A stretch of 25,949 nt of DNA from an uncultured Oscillibacter sp. GTDB lineage: Bacteria; Bacillota; Clostridia; Oscillospirales; Oscillospiraceae. Under the pieces are notes generated by a model, which saw only the letters and a program-made list of their open reading frames with translations, made no database searches and was not told the origin of the DNA. This document shows positions 16,180 through 23,308 of this stretch, piece after piece. Positions within the stretch are counted from its first letter, which is position 1. Each line of letters opens with the position of its first letter. Position numbers and translations under genes: made by a program. The DNA lies in the NCBI GenBank assembly GCA_947245315.1, contig CAMXNV010000006.1, positions 1 through 25,949 on the forward strand, read 5' to 3'.

Positions 16180-17174
16180 TGCCGCACCTCCTCGGACTGT
16201 TTTTTCTTGGCGCGGGTCCGGTAATACTCGGCGCCCAGCTTAATCACCACCGCCAGAACCAGGCCGCAGAGCATAATGGAGTAGTTCGCGAAGTTCTGCG
16301 CAAAGGTGGGAACCTTGGAACTGATAATGGCAATCAGGATGGTGCTCAGGAAGAACCCGCCGGCCAGCGCGCCCCAGACGTCGCCCTCGCCGCCGCTCAG
16401 CGCCACGCCGCCGATCACCACCGCCGTCACCGCCTTCAGGCTGAACTCGGTGCCGATGTTGGGGTCGCCGGAGGCAATCAGCCCGGTGGCCACAAGGCCC
16501 CCCACAAAGGCGCAGAAGCCGCCGAAGACGTGGGCCAGCACCTTGCTCCGGGCCACGTTCATGCCGGAGACATAGGCGCTTTGTTCATTGCCGCCGATTC
16601 CGTAGATGGAGATGCCGTAGATACTCTTCATGTACAGCAGCCAGAGGATGACCAAAATCGCCAGGGCGGCCACCGCCGTGGGCAAAACGCCGAAATGCGT
16701 TTTGTTCACAAAGGAGATCAGCTCCCGCGGTACGCCGTAGCCCCCGGGCGTTGGCATAATCCAGAGCGCCAGGCCCCAGTAGACGGGGCTGGTCGCGAAG
16801 GTCGCCAGCAGGGGATTCACCCGCAGCACACCGATGCAGATGCCGTTCAGAAGCCCGCCTCCCAGGCCGATCAAGAGGCCGATCAGAATAATCACCGGCG
16901 CGGCCATGTCGCTGCTGCTGAACAGGTAGGCCATGGTGACATTGATTAAACTCAGCAAATTTCCCAGCGAAATATCAATACCGCCTACGATTTTGCAGGT
17001 ACACACCCCGATGACGATGCATATCATGGGCGTGCTGGAGAGCAGGAAGGTGAAAAATGTGGATTTCTTAAAAAAACCCGGATTCAAGACGCCGTTATAG
17101 ACAAACAGAATTGCCAGCAGCGCAATGGCCGGAAGCGACGGCCACTTTCCAATCTTTTTGATCTTTTCTTTCAT
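16176..17174 (-). CDS. Sugar-type ABC transporter permease (first)
   Basis: This is an RbsC-like integral membrane permease for CUT2-type uptake. ATG 17174 (MKEKIKKIGKW) is chosen because GGGAGGAA lies just upstream. An upstream in-frame start at 17222 would lie inside the ATPase gene and lacks a binding site. The product is 332 residues with about eight to ten membrane segments. The coupling region is GIGGNEQSAYVSGM, and the segment VTAVVIGGVALSGGEGDVWGA (quoted in part) matches the family glycine-rich motif. It begins 16 bases after the ATPase stop and ends in an ATGA overlap with the second permease. Substrate is not evident. Confidence 0.93.
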   Translation of the reverse strand: MKEKIKKIGKWPSLPAIALLAILFVYNGVLNPGFFKKSTFFTFLLSSTPMICIVIGVCTCKIVGGIDISLGNLLSLINVTMAYLFSSSDMAAPVIILIGLLIGLGGGLLNGICIGVLRVNPLLATFATSPVYWGLALWIMPTPGGYGVPRELISFVNKTHFGVLPTAVAALAILVILWLLYMKSIYGISIYGIGGNEQSAYVSGMNVARSKVLAHVFGGFCAFVGGLVATGLIASGDPNIGTEFSLKAVTAVVIGGVALSGGEGDVWGALAGGFFLSTILIAIISSKVPTFAQNFANYSIMLCGLVLAVVIKLGAEYYRTRAKKKQSEEVRQ

Positions 17175-17190
17175 TCCGTTCCTCCCCGCG

Positions 17191-18690
17191 CTAGTTAAAC
17201 GAATAGGCGATGATATTTTCAACCGTGATGTCGTCTCCCGTCAGAACCTTGGAGATGCGCCCTTCATACATGATGATGACCCGGGAGTTGGGCGTCATGC
17301 GGCAGAGCTCCACCAGCTCCTCGTCGTCGCTGAACACCATCACCACGCCGGAACCCCGGTTAGCCAAATCGATGAAGGAGCGGTGCAGGTCATAGCGCGC
17401 CTGAACGTCGATGCCCTTCGTAGGGTCGTCCGCCAGCAGAAGCTTCGGGTCCGTCGCCAGCCAGCGGGCCACCACGACCTTCTGTTGATTGCCTCCGGAG
17501 AGCGACGTGATTTTCAGGTTCGGCAGCCCGTTGTACTTCACTCCGTATGCGTTCAGCACCTCCGTGGCCTTTTTGATCGGCTTCTTCACCACCAGGTTCC
17601 CCACGCTCTTCACATTTTCGGCAATGGAGCGGTCCGGGTAGATTCCCTCGCCGGTGCGGCCCCCGGAGAGGAAGGCCATGTCGCTCTTCACCGCCTTTTG
17701 GGCGGAGGCGCACTCAAAGGGCTTGCCCTTGAAGGCATAGGCCGTGTGGCCGCTCAAGCCGTAGAGCTGGCGGATCAGGTCGGACTGGCCATGTCCTTGT
17801 AGGCCGGCCAGGCCCACGAAATCGCCCTCTCGAACGGTGAAGCTCACCTCCGTGTCAAAGGCCTTCAGCTTCATCCCCTGCACGTCCAGCAGGACCGTCC
17901 GGCCGTCGTGCTCCTTCCCCGCCTCCTCGACGCCCTGCTTCAGCACGTGGTTCCGGCGCTCCAGCTCTTCCTCGCTGATTCCCGTCATCTGGGAGAGGAG
18001 CTGATACTCGTTTGTCTCATTGATCCGATATGTAGATAACGTGACGCCATTTTTCATAACCGTCACGGAATCGCAGATGTCAAACAGCTCGTGCATCCAG
18101 TGGGAGATGAAGAGAATGATACAGCCCTCGTCCCGCAGCTCGTACATCACGTGCTTCACAATCTGTACGTCTTCCTTGTAGAGCGGCGAGGTGATCTCGT
18201 CCAAAATCAGTACCTTCGGCTTTTGAACCAGCGTCTTCGCGAACTCAACCATGTACTTCTGGTTGGCGGGCAGGTCCCGCATGGGCACGTCGATCATCTC
18301 CCGGAGCTCCAGCTTGTCCAGCACCTCCAGAGCCATCCGGCGCATCTTCCGGCGGTCAAGGGCCGCGCCGAACTTCCTGGGCAGGGAGCAGGCGCAGATG
18401 TTCTCCTCCACCGTCAAATTGTGAAACAGGCTCAGCTCCTGGGACGCCACCACAACGCCCTGCCGCTTCGCCTCCAGGGGGGATTCAAAGTGGACCTCGG
18501 TTCCGTCCAATTCTACCTTTCCGGAATTCTTGGTGATGATGCCGCCGATTACCTTCGCCAGCGTACTTTTTCCGGAGCCGTTCCCGCCCAGCAGAGCGCG
18601 GATCTCGCCTCTTTCAACTTCGATGGAGGCGTCCTCCAGCGCAATGACAGAACCGTAGTGCTTGCTGATCGATTCACAGCGTAAACTCAT
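17191..18690 (-). CDS. Fused two-domain sugar ABC transporter ATPase (RbsA/MglA type)
   Basis: This 499-residue protein carries two ABC domains in one chain, as in RbsA and MglA. Domain 1 has an intact Walker A (GGNGSGKS, 35-42) and Walker B with catalytic Glu (VLILDE). Its signature is degenerate, LPANQKYM instead of LSxGQ. Domain 2 has a degenerate Walker A (GLQGHGQSDL) and the acidic pair DD in place of DE (LLLADDPTKGID), but a perfect signature (LSGGNQQK). One composite ATP site, domain 1 Walker A with domain 2 signature, should be active and the other dead. ATG 18690 has AAGGAG eight bases upstream. A 247 base structured gap separates it from the binding-protein gene. Confidence 0.95.
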   Translation of the reverse strand: MSLRCESISKHYGSVIALEDASIEVERGEIRALLGGNGSGKSTLAKVIGGIITKNSGKVELDGTEVHFESPLEAKRQGVVVASQELSLFHNLTVEENICACSLPRKFGAALDRRKMRRMALEVLDKLELREMIDVPMRDLPANQKYMVEFAKTLVQKPKVLILDEITSPLYKEDVQIVKHVMYELRDEGCIILFISHWMHELFDICDSVTVMKNGVTLSTYRINETNEYQLLSQMTGISEEELERRNHVLKQGVEEAGKEHDGRTVLLDVQGMKLKAFDTEVSFTVREGDFVGLAGLQGHGQSDLIRQLYGLSGHTAYAFKGKPFECASAQKAVKSDMAFLSGGRTGEGIYPDRSIAENVKSVGNLVVKKPIKKATEVLNAYGVKYNGLPNLKITSLSGGNQQKVVVARWLATDPKLLLADDPTKGIDVQARYDLHRSFIDLANRGSGVVMVFSDDEELVELCRMTPNSRVIIMYEGRISKVLTGDDITVENIIAYSFN

Positions 18691-18787
18691 AAGCTTGACT
18701 CCTTAACATGCTTTGCCGCCCGCAGAAGATTCTCCCAGCGGCGGCTGTTTCCCAGCGGTTGTGTGGATCGTTCCGCTCTTTCCGTCA

Positions 18788-18886
18788 GCCGCCGGCCTCC
18801 GCGATATGGTCCATCTCTTTGAAACGCATCAAGCATGCGGTTCAGCGTCGATGGCCATATGGACCGCAGAGGCCGGCGGCTTTTTT
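18788..18886 (+). terminator. Large inverted repeat with plus-strand terminator layout inside the minus-strand operon
   Basis: On the plus strand GCCGCCGGCCTCCGC (18788-18802) pairs with GCAGAGGCCGGCGGC (18866-18880, one G-T pair). An inner GGTCCAT (18808-18814) pairs with ATGGACC (18859-18865), and TTTTTT follows at 18881-18886. This is a terminator layout for rightward transcription, opposite to the operon. In the minus-strand mRNA the same repeat forms a large hairpin without a following T-run, preceded by A6. It probably protects or processes the binding-protein part of the mRNA. The rest of the 18691-18937 gap shows no gene. Confidence 0.6.
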
Positions 18887-18937
18887 CCGCTGGACCGCCC
18901 CCGTTATTCAAAGGTCCGCCTACGGAGGCCGGTGGTC

Positions 18938-20113
18938 TTACTTCTCTTTAAACCAGGTCTTGATGGCGTCCTCCCGGGACATGGACGCGTCCGGGATATA
19001 CGTGTCCTCCTGATCCGCATACTTCTCCAGGGCCTCATCTCTGGACAGGACGGTCAGCAGCGGGTAATCCACCAGGATGTCCTCCGGCAGCTTGCCGTCA
19101 ATGGTGATAGCCACCGGGGGATCCACCGCCACCGTGTTCACCAGGGACGCGTCCAGGGGATTGGCCTCCAGCACGTTGTCCCGCAGCTCATAGCCCTGCA
19201 GCATCAAAACGGCAAAGTGCAGGGACGCCACGCTGATAGCCGGGGAATTGGTGACGCCGATGGTCTCATAGTCCTCCATGGTGGACCACAGACGGAGGGT
19301 GCTCAGGACGCTGTCGCCGCCCACCACGGGCATCGGCTTGCCGGCGTTCTCATAGGCGTGAGCCACGCCCTCAAAGGTCGTGTTCTGGCAGAGGACGCCC
19401 TCGATGTTGGGATAGGTGGAGAGGAAACTGGTCATGATGGTCTGGGCCTCCGCCTGGTTCCGCTTGCCCGGGGCCTCACCGATCATGTTCCAGCCGTATT
19501 TTTCAATATCGCTGTATACGGTTTCATCCCGCAGCATATCCGTGGCGTTTCCGGGGTTGCCGCTGATATAGACAATGTCGGAGCCGGAGGGGACTTTGGT
19601 GGCAAACCAGCGGTTAATCAGGCTGGTGTAGGACACCGCGTTGTTGACCACGCAGTAGGTCCCCTCATAGACGGCGGGATCGTTGGAGAGAATTACCAGG
19701 GTGCCCATCTCCTTTGCCGTCTCAACCACCGACGCCAGCGTCGTGGGAGAAACGGCGCAGATCAGCAGGGCGTCCAGGCCCTCCGCCAGCATGGCGTTGC
19801 ACTGGCTGATCTGGGTCGTGCTGTCGTTGTCGGCGGAGACCACCTGGAATTCCGCAATGGTCCCGTCGGCCTTATAGGCCTCGGCGGCCTCCTCCAGGCT
19901 GGACACCAGCTGGCTGCGCCAGGCGTTGCCCACGTAGCCGATGGAATAGGCGATCTTTAGCCCGCCGGTCTTGGTCTCCTTTTCCCCGCCCCCCTGAGCC
20001 GGGGCGGCTTCTCCGGTATCCGGCGCTTTTGCATCGGAACCGCTCTCGCCGCCGCAGGCGGCCAGAGACAGAACCATAAGAACGCACAGGACTATACATA
20101 GCAGCCTCTTCAT
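18938..20113 (-). CDS. ABC transporter substrate-binding lipoprotein (second copy)
   Basis: This is an extracytoplasmic sugar-type binding protein (Peripla_BP_4-like). ATG 20113 (MKRLLCIVLCVLMV) is chosen because it places GGAGG about ten bases upstream and gives a clean lipoprotein signal. The lipobox LAAC ends at Cys20. An upstream ATG at 20131 has AAGG touching it and no proper spacing. The mature protein has a low-complexity Ser/Gly/Ala linker, then GLKIAYSIGYVGNAWRSQ and the ligand-domain signature SADNDSTTQISQCNAML. It is a close paralogue of the next gene upstream, with most residues identical by eye and differences mostly in the C-terminal half. It may bind a related ligand. Length 391. 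Confidence 0.93.
   Translation of the reverse strand: MKRLLCIVLCVLMVLSLAACGGESGSDAKAPDTGEAAPAQGGGEKETKTGGLKIAYSIGYVGNAWRSQLVSSLEEAAEAYKADGTIAEFQVVSADNDSTTQISQCNAMLAEGLDALLICAVSPTTLASVVETAKEMGTLVILSNDPAVYEGTYCVVNNAVSYTSLINRWFATKVPSGSDIVYISGNPGNATDMLRDETVYSDIEKYGWNMIGEAPGKRNQAEAQTIMTSFLSTYPNIEGVLCQNTTFEGVAHAYENAGKPMPVVGGDSVLSTLRLWSTMEDYETIGVTNSPAISVASLHFAVLMLQGYELRDNVLEANPLDASLVNTVAVDPPVAITIDGKLPEDILVDYPLLTVLSRDEALEKYADQEDTYIPDASMSREDAIKTWFKEK
19736..19852. repeat. 117 base near-identical block, copy in second binding-protein gene
   Basis: This block matches 21012-21128 with a single mismatch (19820 G against 21096 A), including silent positions. The flanking sequence of the two genes differs at many more positions. 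Confidence 0.8.
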
Positions 20114-20213
20114 AGCAGAAATATCCTCCATCCTTCTTTATTATCTAACAAGCGTTTCGGCCCATGGCCGCGGGTACGCTGGGATCGGGGTCATTTCTTC
20201 CGGAGCAGCCGGT

Positions 20214-21404
20214 TTATTTCGCCTTAAACCAGGAATTCAGAACATCCTCCCGAGACATGGCATTGTCCGGCGTATAGGTATCCGCCTCATCCTTGTACAT
20301 CTCCAGGGCCTCATCCCGGGCCAGAACCGTCAGCAGGGGATAGTCCGCCATGATGTCGTCGGGCAGCGTGCCGTCCAGCGTAATGGCCACCGGGGGGTCT
20401 ACCTGCACCGCGTTGATGAGAGAGTCGTCCAGGGGGTTGGCCGTCAGGGCGTCGTCCTTCAGTTCATAGCCCTGCAGCATCAGCACGGCAAAGTGCAACG
20501 CGGCGGCGGAGACGGCGGGAGAGTTCGTCACGCCGATGGTCTCATAGTCGCCCAGCTCGCCCCACATGCGGACCGTGCTCAGCACGTTGTCCCCGCAGAC
20601 GGGAGGCAGGTCCTTGCCCACGGTCTTATAGGCGTTGATGATTCCCTCCGTGGTGACATTCTGGCAGAGGACCCCCTCAATGTTGGGATAGGCGGAGAGG
20701 AAGGTGGTCATGACTGTCTGGGCCTCCGCCTGGTTCCGCTTGCCGGGGGCCTCCGCCAGGAGGTTCCAATTGTTCTCCTTGATGGCGTCGTACACGGCCT
20801 GGTCCCGGATCATATCCGTTCCGTTTCCGGGGTTGCCGCTGATGTAAACCACGTCGGCTCCCTCGCCCACCTGGGTGGCAAACCAGCGGTTGTACAGCAT
20901 GGAGTATTTATACGCATTGTTGACCACACAGTAGGTTCCCTCGTAGACGGCGGGGTCATTGGCAATAATCACCAGCGTTCCCATCTCCTTGGCGGTCTCC
21001 ACAACGGAGGTCAGCGTCGTGGGAGAAACGGCGCAGATCAGCAGGGCGTCCAGGCCCTCCGCCAGCATGGCGTTGCACTGGCTGATCTGGGTCGTACTGT
21101 CGTTGTCGGCGGAGACCACCTGGAATTCGGCAATGGTCCCATCCGCCTTATAGGCCTCGGCGGCCTCTTCCAGGCTGGCCACGTGCTGGCTGCGCCAAGC
21201 GTTGCCCACATAGCCCACGGAATAGGCGATTTTCAGTCCGCTGGTCTTGGGGGCGTCGGTGCCCTCGGGCTCCGAGGGAGCTTCCGTTTGGTTCGTCTGC
21301 TGCTGGGGGTTGTTGGGTTCCTCCGCCGGTTTCCCGCCGGTTCCGCAGGCGGCCAGAGAGAGCAGCATCGCGAGGCAGAGCAGTGCACTCCAAATCTTTT
21401 TCAT
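20214..21404 (-). CDS. ABC transporter substrate-binding lipoprotein (first copy)
   Basis: This is the first gene of the catabolic operon, 396 residues. A lipoprotein signal (MKKIWSALLCLAMLLSLAAC) places the lipid-bearing Cys at residue 20. A Pro/Glu/Gln/Thr-rich linker (about 24-53) follows, then the binding domain starting GLKIAYSVGYVGNAWRSQ. The pattern is that of sugar-binding proteins feeding RbsA/RbsC-type importers. ATG 21404 is supported by GGAGGA seven bases upstream. The paralogue downstream has the same length, the same signal layout and the same ATGGAGGAT leader sequence. It also carries a 117 base block identical except for one base, so the pair arose by tandem duplication. Confidence 0.94.
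   Translation of the reverse strand: MKKIWSALLCLAMLLSLAACGTGGKPAEEPNNPQQQTNQTEAPSEPEGTDAPKTSGLKIAYSVGYVGNAWRSQHVASLEEAAEAYKADGTIAEFQVVSADNDSTTQISQCNAMLAEGLDALLICAVSPTTLTSVVETAKEMGTLVIIANDPAVYEGTYCVVNNAYKYSMLYNRWFATQVGEGADVVYISGNPGNGTDMIRDQAVYDAIKENNWNLLAEAPGKRNQAEAQTVMTTFLSAYPNIEGVLCQNVTTEGIINAYKTVGKDLPPVCGDNVLSTVRMWGELGDYETIGVTNSPAVSAAALHFAVLMLQGYELKDDALTANPLDDSLINAVQVDPPVAITLDGTLPDDIMADYPLLTVLARDEALEMYKDEADTYTPDNAMSREDVLNSWFKAK
21012..21128. repeat. 117 base near-identical block, copy in first binding-protein gene
   Basis: This is the partner of 19736-19852, in the same orientation about 1.3 kb away. It covers the segment encoding the N-terminal ligand lobe around SADNDSTTQISQ and ALLICAVSPTTL. 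Confidence 0.8.
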
Positions 21405-21488
21405 CGGTCATCCTCCATGTTTTTATATTTCATGAATTGCGGGCCAGGCGGTCACAAGTGGAAAGTGGCGCCTCCTTATGCTTTCCAA

Positions 21489-21497
21489 AATATAACC
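21489..21497. repeat. AATATAACC motif, copy 1
   Basis: First of three identical direct copies in the divergent region. It lies in the leader of the leftward operon. Confidence 0.5.
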
Positions 21498-21532
21498 ATC
21501 TTATGGCTCATCAATTTATGACAAAAATATAA

Positions 21533-21541
21533 AATATAACC
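21533..21541. repeat. AATATAACC motif, copy 2
   Basis: Second copy, 44 bases from copy 1 and preceded by AAAATATA-rich sequence. Confidence 0.5.
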
Positions 21542-21628
21542 TATTTTAGCAGGGTTATCCTCCCGAAACAGCAGCGTTCTAGGGATATTTCACCAAAATC
21601 CGGGGCCGCTTTTCCTTCCTCTATGTTT

Positions 21629-21657
21629 AAGATATCATTTTTTACCAAGGAAGTCAA
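21629..21657 (-). promoter_or_regulatory. Sigma-A promoter of the catabolic/transport operon
   Basis: On the minus strand TTGACT (21657-21652) and TATCTT (21634-21629) are spaced by 17 bases. This predicts a leader of roughly 215 bases before the first binding-protein gene. A weaker alternative nearer the gene is TTGATG-16-TATTTT, around 21488-21514. Confidence 0.65.
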
Positions 21658-21683
21658 GAAACCTTTTCCTGGTTTTTGCCCAT

Positions 21684-21692
21684 AATATAACC
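21684..21692. repeat. AATATAACC motif, copy 3
   Basis: Third copy, located between the two divergent promoters and upstream of both -35 boxes. Confidence 0.5.
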
Positions 21693-21773
21693 AATAATTT
21701 TTAGTAAACTTCTCATTCTCTCACAAATTAATCATTATTTGCCATTAAATTTTTCCTTTCCGTCTTATTTCCC

Positions 21774-21802
21774 TTGACATGTCTTTTGTGGATTGGTATA
21801 CT
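21774..21802 (+). promoter_or_regulatory. Sigma-A promoter of the molybdenum-hydroxylase operon
   Basis: TTGACA (21774-21779) and TATACT (21797-21802) are spaced by 17 bases, a near-consensus promoter. Transcription should begin near 21809, giving a leader of about 150 bases. Confidence 0.8.
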
Positions 21803-21956
21803 TTTGATAAATCTGCAAATCATTCTGCCCAAACTGTCGCAATTTTACTTCCATCTTTCTGCATTTATTCCAGCATTTAACCAGAAACAACTACAGAAGT
21901 CACTACTCCACCAAAGAAAGGAGCGTCAAGCCGGTCGCAACGGCCGGTCAAAAGCG

Positions 21957-22835
21957 ATGAGAGTCAAAGAATGTTTCTGCCCCTCGTCTCAAGAGCAGGC
22001 GCTGGCCCTTCTGGCAGAGCTTGGCGACGCGTTGCAAATCTGCGCCGGCGGGACGGATTTGCTGGTCATGCTGCGGAAGGGCAAAACGGAAGCCCCCTTC
22101 CTGATGGACATCAGCGGGCTAGACCTCTCCGGCATCCGCGAAGAGGAGGATCACATCTCCATTGGCGCCCTAGCCACCCTCACCGATGTCCAGGAGAGTC
22201 CCTTATTAAATAAGGAGCCCTATCGGTTCCTCCAGCGGGCCGCCGGTTGGGTGGGGTCTCCGCAAATCCGGAACGCGGCCACGCTGGCCGGAAACCTCTG
22301 CACCGGCATCCCCAGCGCCGACACCTCCACGCCCCTTCTGGCACTGGACGCCCGGGTGCGGCTGGCCAGCGTCCGGAGGACGCGGGAAATTCCGCTCACC
22401 GGCTTCTTCCTGGCCCCCAGGAAAACCGCTCTGGAAGCGGACGAGATGGTCACCGAAGTGCTCCTGCCCCGCTTCCCCTCCGGGGATTACCGGACCGAGT
22501 TCCGGAAGGTCGGCACCCGCAAGGAGCTGTTCATCTCCATTTTCCACATAGCTTCCCTGTTGGAAATGGAGGGCCCCCTTGTGAAAAGAGCCCGCTTCGC
22601 TATGGGGGTCATGGCCCCCGTGCCGGTCCGGCTCTTCCGGACGGAGGAACTCCTCACGGGAAAGTCCCTGACCCCCGCCTTGATTGATGAGGCGCTGGAG
22701 ACGATGAAGACGGAGGTACACCCCCGGACCAGCCGCCACGCCTCAAAGGAGTACCGTATGATGCTGGCGGAAAACCTGCTCCACCGTTTCCTGACAGAGC
22801 CGCCGGAGGGCGCAGAGGGGGGGAATTTATGCTGA
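21957..22835 (+). CDS. Molybdenum hydroxylase FAD-binding subunit (xanthine dehydrogenase family)
   Basis: This is the medium subunit of a three-part xanthine dehydrogenase/CO dehydrogenase-type enzyme. It passes electrons from the iron-sulfur subunit to NAD or another acceptor. The 292-residue product has the FAD loops AGGTDLLV (30-37) and QIRNAATLAGNLCTGIPSADTS (quoted in part), both typical of the CoxM/XdhB group. The ATG at 21957 matches the usual N-terminus. However, the clear Shine-Dalgarno sequence AAGGAG (21918-21923) lies 33 bases upstream, with a short GC hairpin between, and no closer start codon exists. Its last seven bases overlap the next gene. The start is the least certain point. 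Confidence 0.92.
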   Translation: MRVKECFCPSSQEQALALLAELGDALQICAGGTDLLVMLRKGKTEAPFLMDISGLDLSGIREEEDHISIGALATLTDVQESPLLNKEPYRFLQRAAGWVGSPQIRNAATLAGNLCTGIPSADTSTPLLALDARVRLASVRRTREIPLTGFFLAPRKTALEADEMVTEVLLPRFPSGDYRTEFRKVGTRKELFISIFHIASLLEMEGPLVKRARFAMGVMAPVPVRLFRTEELLTGKSLTPALIDEALETMKTEVHPRTSRHASKEYRMMLAENLLHRFLTEPPEGAEGGNLC

Positions 22836-23308
22836 TTCATTTCCATGTTAACGGCAAAGCGTGTGCGGTGGACGCCGCTCCGGATGAGAAGCTGCTGGAC
22901 ACTCTGCGGGAAAAGCTGCAAATCACATCCGTCAAGCGCGGCTGCGAGAACGGGGACTGCGGCGCCTGTACCGTTCTCCTGGACGGGCGGCCCGTCGCCT
23001 CCTGCATCTTCCTGACGGTCAAGGCCCGGAATCACAGCATTCAGACCATTGAGGCCTTCGGGGAGCCGGGGCACCTCCATCCGCTGCAAGAGAAGTTCCG
23101 CGCCCACGGCGCTTTCCAATGCGGCTTCTGCGCTCCCGGCGTCACGCTTTCGGCGATCAGCCTCCTCAACCAGAACCCCACGCCGACGGAAGAGGAGGTC
23201 CGCCGGGCCATCTCCGGCAATCTCTGCCGCTGCTCCGGATACGTGCAGATCGTGGAGGCCATCATGGACTACGTGGAGGAAAGGAGGGCAGCCCGTGAAG
23301 AACTCTGA
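22829..23308 (+). CDS. Molybdenum hydroxylase 2Fe-2S subunit
   Basis: This is the small electron-transfer subunit, 159 residues, the normal length. It carries two iron-sulfur clusters. The plant-ferredoxin-type cluster is held by Cys39, Cys44, Cys47 and Cys59 (CENGDCGAC). The second, near the molybdenum site, is held by Cys98, Cys101, Cys133 and Cys135 (QCGFCAPG and NLCRCSGY). All eight ligands are present, so this subunit looks fully functional. It overlaps the FAD gene by seven bases, and the molybdopterin subunit gene starts inside its last codons. The three are therefore translationally coupled. The order FAD, Fe-S, Mo is common for this family. Confidence 0.96.
   Translation: MLIHFHVNGKACAVDAAPDEKLLDTLREKLQITSVKRGCENGDCGACTVLLDGRPVASCIFLTVKARNHSIQTIEAFGEPGHLHPLQEKFRAHGAFQCGFCAPGVTLSAISLLNQNPTPTEEEVRRAISGNLCRCSGYVQIVEAIMDYVEERRAAREEL

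Larger units (their letters stand above)
21405..21956. promoter_or_regulatory. AT-rich divergent regulatory region
   Basis: This 552 base region without genes separates the two catabolic operons and is clearly richer in A and T than its surroundings. It contains a leftward promoter (21629-21657), a rightward promoter (21774-21802), and three copies of AATATAACC (21489-21497, 21533-21541, 21684-21692). The long leaders are about 215 bases on the left and 150 on the right. The first two motif copies are 44 bases apart, close to four helical turns. I recognise no riboswitch fold. Confidence 0.7.

Noticed and set aside
18687..18911. 74-codon minus-strand frame in the gap before the ATPase gene
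   Set aside because: It lies entirely over the large inverted repeat, is Arg-rich, and shows no good binding site. RNA structure explains the sequence better.
21405..21622. Riboswitch in the leader of the transport operon
   Set aside because: The leader is AT-rich with only weak short stems, and I see no conserved core of a known riboswitch class, including the molybdenum cofactor RNA.
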